This document shows, one piece after another, positions 1 through 5,302 of a stretch of DNA of 7,378 nt. The position numbers were made by a program, and so were the translations under genes. Position 1 is the first letter of the stretch. Every line of letters starts with the position of its first letter. The stretch is from CAVRTJ01 sp046704825. GTDB lineage: Bacteria > Acidobacteriota > UBA4820 > DSQY01. The stretch lies in NCBI GenBank assembly GCA_046704825.1, contig JBJKRE010000175.1, positions 1-7,378 of the forward strand, written 5' to 3'. Below the pieces are notes generated by a model. That model was not told where the DNA came from and ran no database searches. It saw only the letters and a list, made by a program, of their open reading frames with translations.

Positions 1-1
1 G

Positions 2-592
2 GGCGGGGCGGTGGGGGTCGGGGTCGCACGGAGGGCATGCGAGCTCCACGGGCTCGAAAGCTGGGAACCCTACGCGGAAGCCGCCCGCGGGAAGGGCATC
101 GCGGTGGTGTCGGCGAACATCGAGCGCGACGTTTTCCCTTACGGGGACGGCTTCTTCGACCTGGTGGTCGCCAACCAGGTGATCGAGCACACCAAGGAGA
201 TCTTCTGGATATTCTCGGAGATCTCCCGCGTGCTCAAGCCCGGAGGCGCCGCCATCGTCGGCGTGCCGAACCTCGCGTCTCTGCACAACCGCGTCATGCT
301 GATGCTGGGGATGCAGCCCTCGTCGATCGAGATGCTGGGGCCCCACGTCAGGGGCATCACGAAAGGGGGCTTCCGCCGGTTCGTCACCGCCGATGGATAC
401 TTCGAACTGGAAGGGGCCCGCGGCTCGAATTTCTATCCTTTTCCGGCCGCTGTGGCAAGGCCTCTGAGCCGTCTGCTGCCCGCCATGTCCGTGAGCCTTT
501 TCTTCCTTTGCCGCAGAACCGAAAAGGCCGGCCGCTTCGCCGACGTCCTGGCCTCCCGATTCTACGAAACGCCCTTTTTCGCCGGCGACTGA
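2..592 (+). CDS. Class I SAM-dependent methyltransferase, C-terminal part (5' truncated by the window edge)
   Basis: The reading frame is open to the left edge, so the true start lies outside; the GTG at 11 is unlikely to be the start. The visible part matches the second half of a Methyltransf_11/23-type Rossmann domain. It has an acidic-loop segment (VVSANIERD), the FDLVVANQVIEH motif typical of motif II with the following helix, a RVLKPGG turn, and GVPNLASLHNR after strand 5. The glycine-rich SAM-binding motif I (DxGxG) is absent because it would lie upstream. The remainder (HVRGITKGGFRRF, then YPFPAAVARPLSRLLP) resembles methyltransferases often found in polysaccharide or lipid gene clusters, but the acceptor substrate cannot be read from the sequence. 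It probably acts in the cytoplasm. The 3' end overlaps the opposing aminopeptidase gene by 31 nt. Family confidence is high; specific function is unknown. Confidence 0.88.
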   Translation, partial: GGAVGVGVARRACELHGLESWEPYAEAARGKGIAVVSANIERDVFPYGDGFFDLVVANQVIEHTKEIFWIFSEISRVLKPGGAAIVGVPNLASLHNRVMLMLGMQPSSIEMLGPHVRGITKGGFRRFVTADGYFELEGARGSNFYPFPAAVARPLSRLLPAMSVSLFFLCRRTEKAGRFADVLASRFYETPFFAGD

Positions 593-3183
593 CGGCGTCC
601 GCCGCCGGCCGGCGGCTTGCCGCTCAGGGCCTCCAGCTTCGAGAGGCGGTCGGCCATCCGGCGGTTCTCCTCGCGGAGCTTCTCCACTTCCGCCTTCACG
701 GCGTTGACGGCGTCCTCGCCCGCCGCGCCCTCTCTCAATTTCTTCGCGATGTCCCGGCACGTCATCCGGATGCGGCCGTCGGCTTCGCGCAGCCCCGTCC
801 GTTCGACCGCCTCCGACGAAGCGGGTTCGCCGAGGACTTCCAGAGCCAGGATGGCGCCGAACTTTACGAAGAAATCGGGGTCGCGGAGGTAGCCCTCTAG
901 GGTCTCGCGAACGTCGTAGCGGTAGGGCTCCCGTCCTTTAGCCATACCGGCCATGGCGCGCAGGGCCGCCACGCGGCCCTGGGGCGCTCCGCCCGGCTTT
1001 GCGCAGGCCTCGAGGACCGGCCACGCCCGCTCGTCCCTCAACTGCGCGAGGCCCGAGAGGGCGCCGGCCCTGACCGCGTCCAGGTGGCTGTCCCTGCGGG
1101 CGCTCTCCACCAGCACCTCGAAGGCCCGTGGCCGCCGCGTGGCCCCCAGCGAGGCGTTGGCTTCACCCTCCACGAAGTAGGAAGGGTCCTTTTTCGCGAT
1201 CGGGACGAGGGCGTCGGCGGTCGCGTCGTCCCTGAAGGCGGCCAGCGCAAGGACGATCGCGCGCCTCACCTTGTGGTTCTTCGTGCGCAGGGCGCCGATC
1301 AGGGCATCGCGGGCCTGCAGAGACCCGTTTTCTCCCAGGGCTCCGGCCATTTCGGCCTTCGCTCCCCAGAAGGGGTCCTTCTGCAGGGCGTCCCTCACGG
1401 CGGCCAGTGCGTCCCGGCTCCCGTTGCGGCAGAGGGCGCGCGCCGCCTCGATCCGGCCGAACCAGTCCGGGTCCTTCTTGAGCTGGGCCTTGAGCATCTC
1501 CGCCGGCATGTTGAGGGTCAGGGTCTTCAGGATGTTCGCCCCCGGGTCCACGCTGACGAAGAGAGGCTTTTCCCGGGTGGGGAACGCGAAGACCTGGTGG
1601 GCCTCGGAGAGCTGGAGCGTCTCCCCGCGCACGGATCTGCGGCCGTGAAAGCGGACCTCCAGGGGGATCCGGAAGAGCCCGGTGGCGCCCTCGACCTTCT
1701 GCTTCTGATCCACGGTGAGGGTGACGGCGCTCTTGCGCTCGTCCCACGCGAAGGTCACGTCGAGTTCGGGGAACCCGGCCCCGTAGACCCACTGGTCGAA
1801 GAACCCCTCGAGGTTCCGGCCCGTGACGTCGGCGACCACGGCGATCAGGTCCTCCGTCTGCACGTTGCCCCCCGCGTGGCGCTTGATGTATTCGGCAAGG
1901 CAGCGCCTGAACGGCTCCTCACCGAGTGCCCTCCTGAGCATGTGCAGGACGAGTGAACCCTTCTGGTAGATGTGGGCGTCGAAGAGTTCCATGGGGATGC
2001 TGTAGCCCTTGGTCACGATCGGGCGGCGCTCGACGCGGTCTCTGGCGAAGTATCCTTTGGCCTGCAGGAGCCGGTGGTATCCGGCGTCCTCTTCGCCGCG
2101 CCAGTGCTCCCGGTAAAGGACCTCGCAGTAGCTGGCGAACCCTTCGTTCAGCCAGGCGTGCGACCAGTCCTTGCACGTCAGGAGGTCGCCGAACCACTGG
2201 TGGGCCAACTCGTGGCTCACGAGGTCCTGGGGCTCGTAGTCCAGCGCGGCCCGCTCGTCGGGCAGGCACCGGTCGATGAGCGTCGTTGCGCTGATGTTCT
2301 CCATCCCTCCGAAGATGAAATCCTCCACCACGACCTGGCTGTACTTCTCGTAGGGATAGTCGCAGCCGAAGTAGTCGGAAAAGAAGGAGAGCATGTCGGG
2401 GGTCCGGCCGAAAGCCCGGCGAGCGTGGGCCTCGAAGCCGGGCTTGACGAAGTACTGGACCGGGATGTCGCGCCAGACCTCCTCGATCTTCGCGAACTCC
2501 CCACAGGCGATGGAGAGCAGGTAGCTCACGTGGGGCGTGGACTCCCGGTGGTGCCAGGTCCTGGTGCCGTCCTTGCCGTGAGGTACCACCTCCAGGAGGC
2601 GGCCGTTTCCGACCACGGTCCAGTTCTCGGGAACGGTGACCAGCGTCTCGGAGGTGGCCTTCTCGTTGGGGTAATCGAAGCAGGGGAACCAGTAGCGGCT
2701 GTCCTCGTCCTGCCCCTGGCTCCAGACCTGCCCGGCCTTGCCGGGACAGGCCTCCGTGGGGCCCGTGAAGTAGAGCCCCAGGCGGGGGGACCCGTGGTAG
2801 GCCACGGCCACGTCGAGGGCCTCTTCCCGCGACACCGGGTTGTCGAAGTGGATCGCGAGCTTTTCGCCGTCGTGGTCGAACCGCAGCGGGCGGCCCGAGC
2901 CGTCCGCGACGCCGTCCACCGTGAGTTCGACGCAGTCCAGCACCAGCCTGTCGAGCCCGTCCTGGATCGGTCGGACCGTGTGCGTCGCGACGCCGGACAC
3001 GGACCGCTTTGCCGGGTCCACGGTGAGGTCGAGCCGGGTGTGGAGGACGTCCACCAGTTTGTCCGGGGCGTAGGACCTGCCCTGGGGCGGAGCCACGGCC
3101 CCCGCCGCGGCTACCGAGCGGCCCCCGCGGCAACCGCCCGTGTACGCTTCATTATAGAGGGAACCTTTCCAGAGTAGAGACAC
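562..3183 (-). CDS. M1-family zinc aminopeptidase with C-terminal HEAT repeats and coiled coil
   Basis: This is an 873-residue M1 (gluzincin) metallopeptidase that should remove N-terminal amino acids from peptides. The N-terminal beta domain spans about residues 42-245, with YWFPCFDYPNEKATSE at 164-179. The exopeptidase motif is GGMEN (292-296; the family norm is GxMEN). The zinc site is HELAH (324-328) with the third ligand E347, giving the expected HEXXH-X18-E spacing; E325 is the general base. Y406 (IYQKGS) is the likely transition-state tyrosine. A beta-sandwich follows (about 473-555). In place of the usual ERAP1-type helical domain there are about eight HEAT-like helical repeats (571-818), then a short coiled coil (about 824-853) and a basic Gly/Pro tail. 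The GTG start is chosen for its GGGAGG site 5 nt upstream, but the first 30 residues look atypical and contain no clear signal peptide. An alternative start is the GTG at 3096-3094. Location, cytoplasmic or exported, is therefore unresolved. Family is certain; the start is not. Confidence 0.95.
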   Translation of the reverse strand: MSLLWKGSLYNEAYTGGCRGGRSVAAAGAVAPPQGRSYAPDKLVDVLHTRLDLTVDPAKRSVSGVATHTVRPIQDGLDRLVLDCVELTVDGVADGSGRPLRFDHDGEKLAIHFDNPVSREEALDVAVAYHGSPRLGLYFTGPTEACPGKAGQVWSQGQDEDSRYWFPCFDYPNEKATSETLVTVPENWTVVGNGRLLEVVPHGKDGTRTWHHRESTPHVSYLLSIACGEFAKIEEVWRDIPVQYFVKPGFEAHARRAFGRTPDMLSFFSDYFGCDYPYEKYSQVVVEDFIFGGMENISATTLIDRCLPDERAALDYEPQDLVSHELAHQWFGDLLTCKDWSHAWLNEGFASYCEVLYREHWRGEEDAGYHRLLQAKGYFARDRVERRPIVTKGYSIPMELFDAHIYQKGSLVLHMLRRALGEEPFRRCLAEYIKRHAGGNVQTEDLIAVVADVTGRNLEGFFDQWVYGAGFPELDVTFAWDERKSAVTLTVDQKQKVEGATGLFRIPLEVRFHGRRSVRGETLQLSEAHQVFAFPTREKPLFVSVDPGANILKTLTLNMPAEMLKAQLKKDPDWFGRIEAARALCRNGSRDALAAVRDALQKDPFWGAKAEMAGALGENGSLQARDALIGALRTKNHKVRRAIVLALAAFRDDATADALVPIAKKDPSYFVEGEANASLGATRRPRAFEVLVESARRDSHLDAVRAGALSGLAQLRDERAWPVLEACAKPGGAPQGRVAALRAMAGMAKGREPYRYDVRETLEGYLRDPDFFVKFGAILALEVLGEPASSEAVERTGLREADGRIRMTCRDIAKKLREGAAGEDAVNAVKAEVEKLREENRRMADRLSKLEALSGKPPAGGGRRQSPAKKGVS

Positions 3184-3188
3184 GTCAA

Positions 3189-3194
3189 CCTCCC
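3189..3194 (-). promoter_or_regulatory. Ribosome binding site for the M1 aminopeptidase GTG start
   Basis: The minus strand reads GGGAGG-TTGAC-GTG, a strong Shine-Dalgarno 5 nt before the GTG at 3183-3181. It is the main argument for this start. The competing ATG at 3152-3150 is in another frame and has only a weak purine tract (GGAAAGG) 11 nt upstream. Confidence 0.6.
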
Positions 3195-3209
3195 ATACAA
3201 GTGGGGAGT

Positions 3210-3256
3210 GGCCGCCGCCCGGGAGCGTGTGTCCGCTCCCGGGCCGGCGGGCGGCC
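3210..3256 (-). terminator. Strong GC-rich hairpin between the propeller gene and the aminopeptidase gene
   Basis: An 11-bp perfect stem (3217-3227 with 3234-3244, loop TGTGTC at 3228-3233) is extended by a 7-bp outer stem (3210-3216 with 3250-3256) across a 5-nt one-sided bulge (3245-3249). It begins about 30 nt after the propeller stop codon and ends about 15 nt before the aminopeptidase ribosome binding site. No T-tract follows on the minus strand, so it is not a canonical intrinsic terminator. It could be an attenuator, a 3'-end stabilising structure or a processing site between cistrons. Confidence 0.55.
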
Positions 3257-3286
3257 GGGGGCCGTCTCCCGTTCCGCGATCCTGCG

Positions 3287-5302
3287 CTATCGGCCCGGGC
3301 GGGCCAGGTAGCCGCGGGTAGTCTCGTTCCTGTAAGGGTCCACCGCCTGGATCACGATCCAGTGGGCCCCTTTCACGGGATAGTCGAAGGCGTACGTCCG
3401 CCTCCCCGCGCCGGCGGTGCCGCTGGTGGGCTCGAGCACCCGCCAGGGCTCTCCGTCTACGCTCGCCCTCGTGGTCTGGACGGCCGTGTTGTCCGTCACG
3501 ACGACCTCCAGCCTGCCCGGCGCCTTCTCGGCGACTTTCACGGTCGGCGGGGTGTTGTCGACGACGAAGACGGGGAGGTCCAGGGTCGTGGCGGCGGCGC
3601 CGCCCTCCGGGTTGGAGGCCGCGTCGGATGCGATCAGGCGCATCCGGTAGGTGCCGTCCGGAAGCCCCTGAGCATTGAAGACGTAGTAGGGGTCCGAAAC
3701 GTTCTTCGCCAGGTCGAACCAGGCCGCTTCGTGCGACGGTCTGAACTGGACGGTCACGCGCACGTCGTCCCCGTCGGGGTCCGACACCTTCCACGTCACC
3801 ATGCGGTAGCCCGCCAGGTAGTAGGTCTGCGGCGGCGACGACGAAGAGGGGGCCTCGGCCAGCGCCGGGAAGGGCGAGTCCTTCTCGTGGATCTCTCGGA
3901 CCAGGTGGTCGCCGAGCTGGCTGACGGAGCGGACGTACACTTTGCCGGGCGGATCCACCTGGGCGGAGGCGAAGACCGGCGGTCTGTTTTCGGGCCGGTA
4001 GGCCACGGACACCAGCGCCGCGCGTCCGCCGTCCGAAAGGACCAGCTTCCACTGGGCGTACTGGGCGGGCGGCAGCGAGGCGGCCTGGGCCGCAGGCTTC
4101 CAAGGGCTCCAGAAGTCGCCGGGCTTGGGCGTGTTGCCGCTCCGGAGGAACAGCTGCGCGCCCTTCCCGGTCACCACCGTCCGGCCGAGCTCGGAGGGGG
4201 ACCCCATGTCGGCGACGAGGGAGACGAAGACGTGGTTGTCCGGGCCGCCGCCCAGGTAGATGGCGGAGGGCGCGCCCGTGAGTACGGCCTCCTTTCCGGA
4301 GACACGGGCGAGCGACGTCACCGGCGAGCCGTCCCAGTGGGCCGACAGGAAGACGTCCCTGCCCCGGACCTCGAGCAGGCGTCCGTCTATAAGCCCCACG
4401 GTGCAACCCTCCGGGGTGCTCAGGACGCTCGACGCCGCGGCGCCGAAGGACCTCAGGTGCTCCGGCGTCCCGCCTGCCTTCATGATGTAGAGCGCGGAGC
4501 TCCCGTCGTTTCCGTCGCCCTGTCCGTTTTTGCCGGAGGGCGCGGCCGAAGCTTTAGCGTTGACGGCCAGCAGGAGGTCATCGCCGTCCGGTCCCATGGC
4601 CGCGATCTCCTCGCCGTCCAGTGTGGCGGCACAGACGGCGCCCGCGTCGCCGATGGCGTAGAGGGAGGCCGGGGAACTGCTGCCCGCCCACACCTTGTCC
4701 TTCCATTCCACGAGGCTCCGGATGTGGTGCGCATCCGTGTGGAGGACCGTCCGCAACCCTCCGCTCGCGTCGATCCGGAAGACGTCACCGGGGTTGCCCG
4801 TGGCCGCGAGCACCGACCCTTTCCTCGCGAGGAGCGCCCAGACGTACTGGGCCTTGAGGGACGCAACCAGGGTGGTCTTCCCGCTGCCCGGCTCGTACCG
4901 GAAGACCTTCGCAGGGGTGGAAGTCCCCACCAGAATCGCCCCGTCCTTGAGGACGGCCAGGGCGGTGATCAGGGGTTCATCGAAGTGGTGCGCGACGGTC
5001 ACCGTTCCGTCGGCGTACTTCAGCAGATCGCCCGAGGGCGCCGTTCCCACGTAGACCGAACCGCCGGCGGACGCGCTGCAGAGGGGCAGGGCACCCAGGC
5101 CGGCTCCCTTTGTGAATGCCCCTGAGGGGAGGAATGCGCCGTCCGCGCTCACGCGAATGCCGTCGGGAAAGCCCGCCCAGAGGTCCTGGGACGACGAGAG
5201 GAGCGTCTGGATCTGTGTGGCCGACGGGGTGATGCACACGGCGGCCGCCACTAGGACCGCGAGGGACAATGGTACGAAACGGGATCGCCTACCTGGCTTC
5301 AT
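3287..5302 (-). CDS. Secreted beta-propeller protein with C-terminal Ig-like domains
   Basis: This is a 671-residue protein. The start is the ATG at 5302-5300, which has AAGGAG 7 nt upstream and begins a good signal peptide: MKPGRRSR, then FVPLSLAVLVAAAVCI, with likely cleavage near PSATQ. The frame stays open upstream to 5440, but that extension has no signal sequence and overlaps the preceding gene. Residues about 69-351 hold roughly seven beta-propeller blades. The recurring strand pattern is clearest at GSVYVGTAPSGDLLKY (81-96), GAILVGTSTPAKVFRY (121-136), GSVLAATGNPGDVFRI (162-177) and DKVWAGSSSPASLYAI (202-217). A beta-sandwich follows (about 379-436, FLRSGNTPKPGDFWSPW), then YRPENRPPVF, an Ig/FN3-like domain (about 495-590, with SDPDGDD) and a final Ig-like domain (591-665). 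No enzymatic motif is seen, so a binding or scaffold role in the periplasm or outside the cell is inferred. It overlaps the S55-like gene by 14 nt, which points to coupled translation. Confidence 0.88.
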   Translation of the reverse strand: MKPGRRSRFVPLSLAVLVAAAVCITPSATQIQTLLSSSQDLWAGFPDGIRVSADGAFLPSGAFTKGAGLGALPLCSASAGGSVYVGTAPSGDLLKYADGTVTVAHHFDEPLITALAVLKDGAILVGTSTPAKVFRYEPGSGKTTLVASLKAQYVWALLARKGSVLAATGNPGDVFRIDASGGLRTVLHTDAHHIRSLVEWKDKVWAGSSSPASLYAIGDAGAVCAATLDGEEIAAMGPDGDDLLLAVNAKASAAPSGKNGQGDGNDGSSALYIMKAGGTPEHLRSFGAAASSVLSTPEGCTVGLIDGRLLEVRGRDVFLSAHWDGSPVTSLARVSGKEAVLTGAPSAIYLGGGPDNHVFVSLVADMGSPSELGRTVVTGKGAQLFLRSGNTPKPGDFWSPWKPAAQAASLPPAQYAQWKLVLSDGGRAALVSVAYRPENRPPVFASAQVDPPGKVYVRSVSQLGDHLVREIHEKDSPFPALAEAPSSSSPPQTYYLAGYRMVTWKVSDPDGDDVRVTVQFRPSHEAAWFDLAKNVSDPYYVFNAQGLPDGTYRMRLIASDAASNPEGGAAATTLDLPVFVVDNTPPTVKVAEKAPGRLEVVVTDNTAVQTTRASVDGEPWRVLEPTSGTAGAGRRTYAFDYPVKGAHWIVIQAVDPYRNETTRGYLARPGR

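Noticed and set aside
37..900. 287-codon open frame on the + strand
   Set aside because: It is a shadow of the methyltransferase that runs on antisense to the aminopeptidase; it is Arg-rich with no domain.
1919..3133. 404-codon open frame on the - strand in another frame of the aminopeptidase
   Set aside because: Its composition (Arg, Pro, Gly) is typical of an out-of-frame shadow, and the overlapping frame carries HELAH and GGMEN.
3151..3156. Perfect TATAAT on the minus strand as a promoter for the aminopeptidase
   Set aside because: No -35 lies at 16-18 nt; the TTGACG upstream is 26 nt away and belongs to the ribosome binding site/start region. Chance occurrence is likely.
1972..3177. 401-codon open frame on the + strand
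   Set aside because: It lies antisense to the M1 aminopeptidase, whose catalytic motifs are intact; its product shows no recognisable fold and it is explained by GC-rich codon bias.
3227..5125. 632-codon open frame on the + strand
   Set aside because: It is antisense to the well-supported propeller gene, has an Arg/Gly/His-rich product with no domain or signal, and reflects the scarcity of stop codons in GC-rich DNA.
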